Part shown: positions 26,147 to 34,095 of the stretch, piece by piece | Position numbering within the stretch: the stretch's first letter is position 1 | Layout of the letters: every line of letters starts with the position of its first letter | NCBI RefSeq assembly: GCF_001434475.1 | Contig: NZ_AZGF01000015.1 | Location: forward strand, 1 to 54,637 | Direction of reading: 5' to 3' | Length of the DNA: 54,637 bases | Origin: Paucilactobacillus suebicus DSM 5007 = KCTC 3549 | GTDB taxonomy: Bacteria > Bacillota > Bacilli > Lactobacillales > Lactobacillaceae | Made by a program: the position numbers and the translations under genes | The notes under the pieces: model-generated | Databases searched by the model: none | The model's input: the letters and a program-made list of their open reading frames with translations, nothing else | Told to the model about the DNA's origin: nothing

Positions 26147-28168
26147 ATGAGTCTAATCAAGCAAAATAATAAGCTGACCATTCATGATCAGACAGTGACA
26201 TTTAACAACCGCATTTTGTTTCAGCAAACTAATGAATCACCAATCTTATTTTTGGGACACGGTGAAGAAAATATCAAAATGTATCGCGGTAATTTTGATA
26301 TTCATGATCATGTTGAGGAACGAATTCCGCTAACCATGATGGATATCACGGAGGAAAATGAGTTTTTAGAAATTAATTTTGGTTTTCAGGAGCAGCAGTA
26401 TGTCACCTTAAAGTTACAACTGGACGATGTTGGACGATTACGGATTCAGCCAACAATCGACTTTGGTGAATGGAACCGACTGTGGATTCGAATTAAAGCG
26501 GATGAGAATGAAAATGTATACGGCGCTGGTGAACAAATGTCTCATTTCAATTTGCGTGGCAGACATTTTCCACTCTGGACCTCCGAACCTGGTATCGGCC
26601 GTAATAAAAAAAATATGACCACTTTTTTGGCGGATGCCAAGGATCATGCCGGCGGCGACTACTACACGACCAACTATCCTGAAACAACGTTTGTTTCAAC
26701 AAATCATTATTACTGTCACACAGATTCATACTACTATGCTGATTTCGATTTTTCTAACAATGAATATCACGAGTTGCAGTATTGGGGTATTCCCGATGAA
26801 TGGATTTTTGAAACTGCTGAGACCTACGTTGATTTAATCGGTAAATTGAGTAATTTACTGGGACGTCAGTTTGGCCTGCCAGATTGGACTAATGATGGCA
26901 TTAATGTTGGTCTCCAAGGTGGGACAGAACGCATCAATACAATCATTAAGACGATGAAAAATCGGGATGTTCAAATTGCAGGAATTTGGGCTCAAGACTG
27001 GGAAGGTACACAAACGACTAGTTTCGGTAAACGAAATTACTGGAATTGGCATTATGACGATCAGTTGTATCCAGGTCTACCTAGTCAAATTAAAACTTGG
27101 CATGAGCAGGGAATGAAGTTTCTTGGGTACATTAATCCATACGTTGTTAATGGGTCCCCAATGTTTGAGGATGGTCGCAACGGTGGCTACTTTGCCAAAA
27201 ATCAGGATGGCCGAAATTACCTCGTTGATTTTGGAGAATTTGAATGTGCTGTGGTTGATTTCACGAACCCAGAAGCATTTATCTGGTTTAAAACCGTCAT
27301 TAAAGTGAACTTAATTGATGCTGGACTAGATGGTTGGATGGCAGACTTTGGTGAATATCTGCCAACGGATGTTGTGTTGCACGATCACTCTGATCCAATG
27401 GTCATGCATAATAAATGGCCAGTGCTATGGGCTAAATGTAACTACGAGGCAGTGCATGAAGCTGGTAAACAGGATGACATTGTTTACTTCATGCGTGCTG
27501 GGGCAGCTGGCAGCCAAACGTATAACCAATTGCTATGGGCCGGCGATCAAAGTGTGAACTGGAGCTTAGATGATGGCCTGGCTTCTACAATTCCAGCGGC
27601 CCTATCAGCCGGCATGACAGGCAATACGCTGACACATAGCGATATTGGTGGCTATACCAGTATGTACGGTAATGTTCGTGATAAGGAATTATTTATGCGT
27701 TGGGCGGAAATGGCCGCATTTACACCATTCATGCGTAGTCACGAAGGCAACCGACCAGCATCTAACTTTCAAGTCTATAACGATGATGGTGCACTTGATC
27801 ATCTCGCCAAGTTCACCAAGATTTTTCAGCAATTGAAGCCGTATCGACAGACGGTGATTGATGAAGCAGTTAACCAAGGACTACCTGCTCAGCGGCCACT
27901 ATTTATGCATTACGAAGATGACGTGAATGCTTACGATATTCAGTATGAATATCTTTTCGGCCGTGATTTGTTAGTTGCGCCGGTTTATGAGGCGGATCAG
28001 GTCAGTCGTCATGTCTACTTGCCAAATGATGAATGGATCAATTTATGGTCAGGCGAACAATTAACTGGTGGTGATTACGATGTTGAAGCTCAAATTGGTC
28101 GTATCCCAGTATTTTATCGACGGGATTCGCCGTTGAAACCATTATTTGAAAAACTAAAATCATCATAA
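26147..28168 (+). CDS. yihQ: Sulfoquinovosidase, GH31 family (YihQ type)
   Basis: The start is ATG 26147 behind ACGGAGGA; GTG 26141 overlaps the spacing. The 673-residue protein matches E. coli YihQ along its length with a constant offset of 5. The nucleophile Asp400 is in GWMADFGEYLPTD, the acid/base Asp467 in WAGDQ. The sulfonate-binding trio Arg296 and Trp299 (in KRNYWNW) and Tyr503 (in SDIGGYT) corresponds to R301, W304 and Y508 of YihQ, and Gln283 is conserved in QDW. These residues separate sulfoquinovosidases from ordinary GH31 alpha-glucosidases. It should release sulfoquinovose from sulfoquinovosyl glycerol or SQDG-derived glycosides in the cytoplasm. First gene of the sulfoglycolysis cassette. 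Confidence 0.93.
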   Translation: MSLIKQNNKLTIHDQTVTFNNRILFQQTNESPILFLGHGEENIKMYRGNFDIHDHVEERIPLTMMDITEENEFLEINFGFQEQQYVTLKLQLDDVGRLRIQPTIDFGEWNRLWIRIKADENENVYGAGEQMSHFNLRGRHFPLWTSEPGIGRNKKNMTTFLADAKDHAGGDYYTTNYPETTFVSTNHYYCHTDSYYYADFDFSNNEYHELQYWGIPDEWIFETAETYVDLIGKLSNLLGRQFGLPDWTNDGINVGLQGGTERINTIIKTMKNRDVQIAGIWAQDWEGTQTTSFGKRNYWNWHYDDQLYPGLPSQIKTWHEQGMKFLGYINPYVVNGSPMFEDGRNGGYFAKNQDGRNYLVDFGEFECAVVDFTNPEAFIWFKTVIKVNLIDAGLDGWMADFGEYLPTDVVLHDHSDPMVMHNKWPVLWAKCNYEAVHEAGKQDDIVYFMRAGAAGSQTYNQLLWAGDQSVNWSLDDGLASTIPAALSAGMTGNTLTHSDIGGYTSMYGNVRDKELFMRWAEMAAFTPFMRSHEGNRPASNFQVYNDDGALDHLAKFTKIFQQLKPYRQTVIDEAVNQGLPAQRPLFMHYEDDVNAYDIQYEYLFGRDLLVAPVYEADQVSRHVYLPNDEWINLWSGEQLTGGDYDVEAQIGRIPVFYRRDSPLKPLFEKLKSS

Positions 28169-28315
28169 ATTTCATAGAATCACCACATAATTCTTATTTT
28201 ATTATTATTTAATCGCAAATTTTTCTTATGCAAAGCATCAACGTTCCACACCTGTTTAGTAAAACTATATAGGTGATATATACGAATGACACGAGAATTG
28301 GAAAGAGGTTTGCTT

Positions 28316-29719
28316 ATGACATATCAAGTAATTAATCCATTAACTGGGAATCAAGAAACTGAATTTGATAAGACAACCGATGAACAAGTTGAACAAGCAC
28401 TCCAGCGTGGGCATCAATACTATGTTGAACAAGCACTCCAGCGTGGGCATCAATACTATGTTGATCAACGGCAAGTTGGTTTTGTAACTAGAGCGAAACA
28501 ATTAGCTATGATCGCAGATTCATTTCGACAAAATGTTGAGCTACTCGCCAAGATGGCGGCTTCTAATATGGGCAAGCTGTATCAAGAAGGTTTAGGCGAA
28601 GCCAACGCAGCCGCTAATATTGCTCAGTACTACGCTGATAATGGTCCGCAGGCATTGGTGGACAAACCATATACCTATTTAGACAATCAAAAAGCGGTGT
28701 TGCGATACGAATCAACAGGAATTGTTTTGGCGGTCGAACCATGGAATTTTCCATACACGCAAGTCATGCGCGTCTTTGCACCAAACTTTTTATTAGGAAA
28801 TCCCGTGATCTTAAAACATTCTCACTTAGTCGCTGGTTGCGCAGACCTTTTTCAAGAATTAGTTTGGGCAACTGATGTCGATCGCGGAGCATTCCAAAAC
28901 TTGTTTATCGACAGCCAACAGGTTGGCAAAATGATTGCAGATATGCGGGTTCAAGGTGTAGCTCTCACTGGCTCGGCGAATGCTGGTAGTGCGGTGGCCG
29001 CTGAAGCCGGTAAGGCAATGACTAAATCAACCCTCGAACTGGGTGGCAATGATGCGTTTGTTGTTCTGAGTGATGCTGATGTTGGACAAGCCGTCAAGGA
29101 TGGTGCAACGTCACGTCTACGAAACGCCGGTCAAGTTTGTACATCCGCTAAACGGTTTATTGTTCACCAAGATGTTGCAGATCAATTCATTGATGGCATG
29201 GTCCAAGAATTTGAGAGTCGATACCCAGGATCGCCACTCGATCAATCAACGACCTTAGCACCGCTTGCTTCAAAAGATGCACAAATGCACTTACAGCGAC
29301 AAGTGGATCTTGCAGTTGAAGATGGGGCCAAGGTGTTGGTTGATGGTGGAGCGATTGAATCAGAACCAGGTAATTTCTTCAAACCAGTCTTGTTGAAGAT
29401 GACACCTAGCAATTCAATGTATGACGAAGAGTTTTTTGGCCCTGTTGGTCAAATCTACGTTGTTAAAGATGACGAAGAAGCCGTTGCATTAGCGAATTTA
29501 TCACAGTTTGGCTTGGCAGGAGCAGTGTACTCACAATCACCAAAACATGCACGCACGGTTGCTAACCAAATGGAGACCGGTCAAATATTTATTAATCAAC
29601 CATCAAACGGATATCCACAATTACCATTTGGCGGCATTAAAAACTCAGGTTATGGTCGCGAAATGAGCGATTTAGCTTTATATGAATTTGCCAATCAAAA
29701 AATGATTGCGCTTGGATAG
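28316..29719 (+). CDS. NAD(P)-dependent aldehyde dehydrogenase, probable sulfolactaldehyde dehydrogenase
   Basis: The start is ATG 28316 behind AAAGAGG. The 467-residue protein belongs to the succinate-semialdehyde-type ALDHs: VEPWNFPY, ALTGSANAGSAVAAEA, the catalytic Glu in ELGGNDAF and the catalytic Cys in RNAGQVCTSAKRF. By its position in a transaldolase-type sulfoquinovose cluster it probably oxidises 3-sulfolactaldehyde to sulfolactate; the substrate is inferred. A 36-bp exact tandem duplication at 28388-28459 repeats 12 residues (VEQALQRGHQYY) near residues 25-48, so the protein has 12 extra residues in an N-terminal helix. The GPH transporter gene starts 16 bases after its stop. Confidence 0.9.
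   Translation: MTYQVINPLTGNQETEFDKTTDEQVEQALQRGHQYYVEQALQRGHQYYVDQRQVGFVTRAKQLAMIADSFRQNVELLAKMAASNMGKLYQEGLGEANAAANIAQYYADNGPQALVDKPYTYLDNQKAVLRYESTGIVLAVEPWNFPYTQVMRVFAPNFLLGNPVILKHSHLVAGCADLFQELVWATDVDRGAFQNLFIDSQQVGKMIADMRVQGVALTGSANAGSAVAAEAGKAMTKSTLELGGNDAFVVLSDADVGQAVKDGATSRLRNAGQVCTSAKRFIVHQDVADQFIDGMVQEFESRYPGSPLDQSTTLAPLASKDAQMHLQRQVDLAVEDGAKVLVDGGAIESEPGNFFKPVLLKMTPSNSMYDEEFFGPVGQIYVVKDDEEAVALANLSQFGLAGAVYSQSPKHARTVANQMETGQIFINQPSNGYPQLPFGGIKNSGYGREMSDLALYEFANQKMIALG
28388..28459 (+). repeat. Exact 36-bp in-frame tandem duplication in the aldehyde dehydrogenase gene
   Basis: Two identical 36-bp units (28388-28423 and 28424-28459), followed by a partial third start GTTGATCAA. The units have no substitution between them, which implies a recent event. 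Confidence 0.97.
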
Positions 29720-29735
29720 AGAGGGGATTTTTACA

Positions 29736-31175
29736 ATGGAAAATACAGAGGTGGCCGCGGCGACGGCTAAAAATAACTTAGAACCACGAACTTTAACGTT
29801 TAGAAATAAAATTGGATACGCGATCGGGGATGTCGGTAATAACTTCCTGTTCGATATGGGTCAATTGTATTTACTGAATTACTTTACTGATCAAGTTGGA
29901 TTGCCAAGTGCAGCAGCATCGATGGTGTTCTTAATCGCTAAAATTTGGGATGCCTTCGCTGATATTTCGGTTGGTACTTGGATAGATAATCGTCGTAATA
30001 TCGGCAAACGAGGGAAGTTCCGACCATTTATTCTGTGGGCTGCCATTCCGTTAGCACTGTTGTTAATTGCGAACTTCTCAACGCCCAATTTCTCAGTGAC
30101 AGGTAAGTTAATTTGGGCTTACATTGCTTACATGCTGTTTGGTACTTGTTACAGTATCTCGAACGTGCCTTTTGGGTCAATGATTCCAACAATGACACGT
30201 AACAGTCAGGAACGATCGGAACTTGCTTCTTATCGTGCAGCTGGATCGAACTTTGGCTTGATGATGGCTACGATTGCCTTTATGCCAATTGTGACTTCAT
30301 TTTCAACTAAAGGAATGGGCTACACAGTGGCCGTTTTAATCTTTGCAGTCTGTGGAGTTGCTTGCCAATGGATTTCCTACGCCAATATCAAGGAAGTCTA
30401 TAAGGCCCCAGCACCAAAGAAGTTCAGCAAAACTGAATTGAAAAAATCATACAAAGCATTATTGAAAAACAAACCACTGGTTGCTCTTAGTATCGTTAAC
30501 GTCTTTACGTTCTCCGCATTTAATCTTAAGTTAGCTGTTCAGGTTTATTACTGTGAGTATATTTTGAAGAACACGACCGCTGAATCTTGGTTAGGATTTT
30601 TCAGTATCGGCATGGTCTTTGTTTCCGTTGCCATTACTCCATGGCTGACAAAGCATTTTGATAAAAAGGTTGTGTATATGATGGGTTGTGCAATCTGGGC
30701 AGCTGCTGATATTGCGGGATTCTTCATGGCAAACAGTACCTTCATGCTAGTGTTCTTAACTAGTATCGCTTATTTAGGGGATGGCTTTACTAGCTCATTG
30801 AACTGGGCTTTGATCTCTGATTGCGTGGAATACGGTGAATGGCAAAGCGGCATTCGTTCAGAAGGACTTGTTTACTCAGCATTTACCTACTTCCGTAAGT
30901 TATCACAAGCAATTGCCGGCTTTATTCCAGGAATTGTTTTAGCAATGGTTGGTTACGTGCCTAACCAAACTCAGACCGCTAGTGCCTTACTGGGGATTCG
31001 CGGTTTGATGTTTATCTATTCGGCTGTCATGGCGGTTGCCACAATCGGTGTCATGTTCTGGCTCTACCCATTAACTGAGAAACGTTACAAGAACATTGTT
31101 TCTGACTTAACCGCACGCCGCCAAAAGAAGGCAGCACAGCAACTCCAACCAGAATATGCCAGGATCTCTGACTAG
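29736..31175 (+). CDS. GPH-family (MelB-like) transporter, probable sulfoquinovose/sulfoquinovoside importer
   Basis: The start is ATG 29736 behind GAGGGGA. The 479-residue protein has about 12 membrane helices and the glycoside-pentoside-hexuronide family pattern: RNKIGYAIGDVGNNFLFDMG, the helix 2-3 loop DAFADISVGTWIDNR, and GKFRPFILW. E. coli YihO, in the sulfoquinovose cluster, is a member. Import of sulfoquinovose or its glycosides is inferred from context. It lies between aldehyde dehydrogenase and transaldolase with gaps of 15-20 bases, so it belongs to the same transcript. Confidence 0.88.
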   Translation: MENTEVAAATAKNNLEPRTLTFRNKIGYAIGDVGNNFLFDMGQLYLLNYFTDQVGLPSAAASMVFLIAKIWDAFADISVGTWIDNRRNIGKRGKFRPFILWAAIPLALLLIANFSTPNFSVTGKLIWAYIAYMLFGTCYSISNVPFGSMIPTMTRNSQERSELASYRAAGSNFGLMMATIAFMPIVTSFSTKGMGYTVAVLIFAVCGVACQWISYANIKEVYKAPAPKKFSKTELKKSYKALLKNKPLVALSIVNVFTFSAFNLKLAVQVYYCEYILKNTTAESWLGFFSIGMVFVSVAITPWLTKHFDKKVVYMMGCAIWAAADIAGFFMANSTFMLVFLTSIAYLGDGFTSSLNWALISDCVEYGEWQSGIRSEGLVYSAFTYFRKLSQAIAGFIPGIVLAMVGYVPNQTQTASALLGIRGLMFIYSAVMAVATIGVMFWLYPLTEKRYKNIVSDLTARRQKKAAQQLQPEYARISD

Positions 31176-31190
31176 AAACGGGGAATTAAA

Positions 31191-31856
31191 ATGAAATATT
31201 TTTTAGATAGCGCCAAATTAGATGAAATTAAAATTGCTTACGAACAATACGGATTTGACGGTGTTACAACTAATCCAAAACACATTATGAATAGTGGCAA
31301 GTCATTCAAACAGGCAATTACAGACATTGCTGAATATGTAGCAGATAAGCCGGATTTCCCAGTTTCAGTTGAAATTAATCCGCATTTAGAAACGGCTGGT
31401 GAAATGGAAAAAATGGCTAAAGAGATTAGTTCAATTTCATCCAACTTTGTGATTAAAATTCCAACTAATAAGCAAGGTGTGATCGCTGCTCGACGTTTGG
31501 AACAACAAGGTGTTCGTACCAATATGACTTTAGTTTTTTCACCAGCACAGTCGATCATGCCTGGTAAACTGCACGCCAAGTATGTCTCACCGTTTGTGGG
31601 ATGGAAGGAAGATTACGGGGATGATGGCCTCGATTACGTCAAAGACATTGTCGATATCTATCATAAATATGATTTTGACACAGAAATTATTGTGGCGGCA
31701 ATTAGAACTGCTAGTCAACTGCAGCAGGCGGCAATTGATGGCGCAGATATTGTGACCTGCGCATTATCAGTATACGAAACCAGCTTTACCAATCCATACA
31801 CGGATCTTGGCTTAAAAACTTTTCAGGATGCATGGGATAACACAAAACAAGACTAG
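31191..31856 (+). CDS. sftT: 6-deoxy-6-sulfofructose transaldolase (SftT type)
   Basis: The 221-residue protein of the short transaldolase/fructose-6-phosphate aldolase class begins MKYFLDSAKLDEIK. GFDGVTTNPK follows, and the Schiff-base Lys89 is in NFVIKIPTN. In the SFT pathway this enzyme cleaves sulfofructose, releasing sulfolactaldehyde and passing the three-carbon unit to glyceraldehyde 3-phosphate to give fructose 6-phosphate. The neighbours (sulfoquinovosidase, isomerase, DUF4867) favour this over an ordinary transaldolase. CGGGGAA precedes the ATG. Confidence 0.88.
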   Translation: MKYFLDSAKLDEIKIAYEQYGFDGVTTNPKHIMNSGKSFKQAITDIAEYVADKPDFPVSVEINPHLETAGEMEKMAKEISSISSNFVIKIPTNKQGVIAARRLEQQGVRTNMTLVFSPAQSIMPGKLHAKYVSPFVGWKEDYGDDGLDYVKDIVDIYHKYDFDTEIIVAAIRTASQLQQAAIDGADIVTCALSVYETSFTNPYTDLGLKTFQDAWDNTKQD

Positions 31857-31866
31857 GAGGTAGCTA

Positions 31867-32550
31867 ATGACAACTTTAAAATCAATTCAAGAAGCCAATC
31901 CTTCAATCGAAATAAAGTCGGTGAATGATGCAGAGTTCGCATTGTATGGGAGAGTTGTTGATTTACCTAACCAAGATTTGCTTGAAGAATCACTGAACAC
32001 TCAAACATCAATTCCAGATAAAAAAAATCAATATGTGCGTGACGATCCTCGTTTAGTCGATGAAGCCACAAATGAAAAAATTGCTCGTGAATTTTATGGC
32101 GAACAAGAAATTGAGATCGGTTATTGCAACGGTCACAGCCACCAGTTAAATGCCTTCGAATATCACAACTGCTCAGAAATTAATTTGGCAGCAACCGATT
32201 TAATCCTGTTCATGGCTCTGCAAAAAGATTTGGCCGGCCAGTCAATTAATACAGACAAGGCGCAAGCATTCTTTGTGCCAAAGGGGACAGCAATTGAAGT
32301 CTACCCGATGGTAATGCACTTTGCACCGAACCAAGTTACAACTGATGGATTTAAATGCCTAGTTATTTTGACTGCGGACACTAACACAGATTTGCTGGGT
32401 GGCCGTACAAATGACGAAATGTTGTTTCAACACAATAAGTGGTTGATTACTCACAAGGAAAATGAGCGCATGGTGAATAATGGTGCTTTGATCGGTGTTA
32501 TTGGTGATAACACAACGATTACACCGGTTCAAGAGGAGGTAGTAAGATGA
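31867..32550 (+). CDS. DUF4867 family protein of the sulfoquinovose cluster
   Basis: The 227-residue protein has no signal peptide. The middle has a histidine-rich cupin-like motif, CNGHSHQLNAFEYHNCSEIN, with His, His, Glu and His that could bind a metal, and later VYPMVMHFAP. To my knowledge DUF4867 proteins recur in Firmicutes SFT clusters without an established activity. A sugar-handling role such as mutarotation or isomerisation is conceivable, but it is inference. It starts 10 bases after sftT and overlaps the isomerase gene by 4 bases (ATGA), so translation of the two is coupled. Confidence 0.8.
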   Translation: MTTLKSIQEANPSIEIKSVNDAEFALYGRVVDLPNQDLLEESLNTQTSIPDKKNQYVRDDPRLVDEATNEKIAREFYGEQEIEIGYCNGHSHQLNAFEYHNCSEINLAATDLILFMALQKDLAGQSINTDKAQAFFVPKGTAIEVYPMVMHFAPNQVTTDGFKCLVILTADTNTDLLGGRTNDEMLFQHNKWLITHKENERMVNNGALIGVIGDNTTITPVQEEVVR

Positions 32551-33875
32551 GTAAGATTTTATACTTGCCGGTAGTCAGACGGAAGTTTGATGCCGACACG
32601 GCAGAAAAAATAATGCAGACAACATTGGATCAACTAAAGGAATACGATTTAGTGGCACCCAAGTCTGCGTTGGGTGATCCAACCGAACTAGGTGAATTTC
32701 TCAGTAGTATTCAAAACACATCAGTGGCGGGAATTATTTTCCACAATACCACATTTACGGACGCTGAATTTATCCAAATGGTTCACCGCTACTACCCAAC
32801 GACACCGATCCTGTTGCTGGCGCCCAGAGAACCTAGCATTCATGGTTGGTTAAGATTAAATGCGCTGACTGGAATTATCAGTTCTGGTAACTATCTAGTC
32901 AGTCAGCATCATGATTTCGAACACATTTATGGTAATCCTGAAGAACCGGTTGTTCAGGATAAAGTTGCCTCCTTTGTTAAATCCGTGCAGGTTAAGGATG
33001 ATTTAGCTCATTTAAATATTGGTGTTGTGGGTACTTATCCGCCAGGCTTCTTTTTCTCAGATGCCGATGCCGCAGAACTAAAAAGCCACTTTGGGACAAC
33101 GTTGAAGCATTATGAAATCGATACGGCCTTTGACAAGGCCTACAATTTGCCGAAGAGTGAGTATCAAGATCAACTTGAATACGCAATCAATCACTTCACT
33201 GGATTAGATGCTGACGGTGACGAAACGATTCGGTTCGTTAAATTCGTGGCACTAATGAAACAATATCAGGTAAAAGACGATTTGGGGGCACTCGCATCGC
33301 GGTGCTGGCCTGATTTCTTTGATAAATATCACAGTGCGCCGGGCGCCGTATGGTCACAGCTAAGTGATCAACAACTGCCAACAGCGATGGAATGCGATAT
33401 TCACGGTGCGTTGTCGATGTATATTCTGCAACAAATGACCACGAAACATGACGCGATTTTCTTAGGTGACCTATCAAGCATGGATCCTGAAGATAACACA
33501 CTGACTACTTGGCACGATTATGGTGCTTACTCACTGGCTAATCCAAAGTATGGTGTGGAAGCCAGTGTGCATCCTAACCGTAAAGTACCTGTTAGCCCCC
33601 AAATGGTCTTAAAACCAGGTGAAGTAACTTTCTTACGAGTTCACTATAATCAAGATGGCTACCAGTTCATTATCACCAAAGGCAACGTTCAAGACACTGA
33701 GGCACAGTTCAATGGTGCTTCAGGTAGGGTGAAGATGGACCAACCCGTCGATCAATTGGTCGATCAATTTGTGGAACATGGATATGAATCACACTTTGCT
33801 CTCGTGTATGGCGATTATGTGGATGACTTGGTAAATCTAGCCAGGTTACTGAAGATTGAGAGTGTTGTTTACTAG
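32547..33875 (+). CDS. sftI: Sulfoquinovose isomerase, L-fucose/L-arabinose isomerase-like (SftI type)
   Basis: The 442-residue protein resembles L-fucose isomerases. It has an N-terminal Rossmann-like domain (SVAGIIFHNTTFTDAEF), the metal/active-site strand CWPDFFDKY...PTAMECDIHGALSMYIL, and DLSSMD...WHDYGA. The overlap with the DUF4867 gene and its place in the cassette point to conversion of sulfoquinovose to 6-deoxy-6-sulfofructose. It is the last cassette gene; a strong terminator follows. No dedicated repressor gene is next to the cassette, unlike many sulfoglycolysis clusters. Confidence 0.87.
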   Translation: MSKILYLPVVRRKFDADTAEKIMQTTLDQLKEYDLVAPKSALGDPTELGEFLSSIQNTSVAGIIFHNTTFTDAEFIQMVHRYYPTTPILLLAPREPSIHGWLRLNALTGIISSGNYLVSQHHDFEHIYGNPEEPVVQDKVASFVKSVQVKDDLAHLNIGVVGTYPPGFFFSDADAAELKSHFGTTLKHYEIDTAFDKAYNLPKSEYQDQLEYAINHFTGLDADGDETIRFVKFVALMKQYQVKDDLGALASRCWPDFFDKYHSAPGAVWSQLSDQQLPTAMECDIHGALSMYILQQMTTKHDAIFLGDLSSMDPEDNTLTTWHDYGAYSLANPKYGVEASVHPNRKVPVSPQMVLKPGEVTFLRVHYNQDGYQFIITKGNVQDTEAQFNGASGRVKMDQPVDQLVDQFVEHGYESHFALVYGDYVDDLVNLARLLKIESVVY

Positions 33876-33895
33876 GAATCAGACGGTTAAATCAA

Positions 33896-33941
33896 ACAAT
33901 CATCGATGTTACCCATAAAGGTCAGCATCGATGATTTTTTG
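33896..33941 (+). terminator. Terminator ending the sulfoquinovose operon
   Basis: AATCATCGATGTT / AGCATCGATGATT with loop ACCCATAAAGGTC, followed by TTTTTT. Confidence 0.85.
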
Positions 33942-33948
33942 AAGTAGT

Positions 33949-34062
33949 TGAACAAAAATCGTGGGCGTGATAGCATAAATGTCAGAAGTGACAGGGTGCG
34001 CACAATATAGGTGTTAGCGCCGGCTTTATCAAAAGATGAGGCTGGTGCTAGCACCTTTTTTC
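33949..34062 (+). promoter_or_regulatory. Promoter and terminator-hairpin leader of the DHA2-type MFS gene
   Basis: TTGAAC-17-TAGCAT (33949-33977) is a possible promoter. Downstream are a small TGTCA-GAAG-TGACA hairpin and a 21-bp stem at 34010-34055, GGTGTTAGCGCCGGC... / ...GCTGGTGCTAGCACC. Its four arm differences are all G.U pairs, and TTTTTT follows. The terminator lies 35 bases before the start codon, so the gene is reached only by read-through. Confidence 0.6.
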
Positions 34063-34095
34063 GTGGCACTAAAAACTACAAACGGAGACTTTAAA

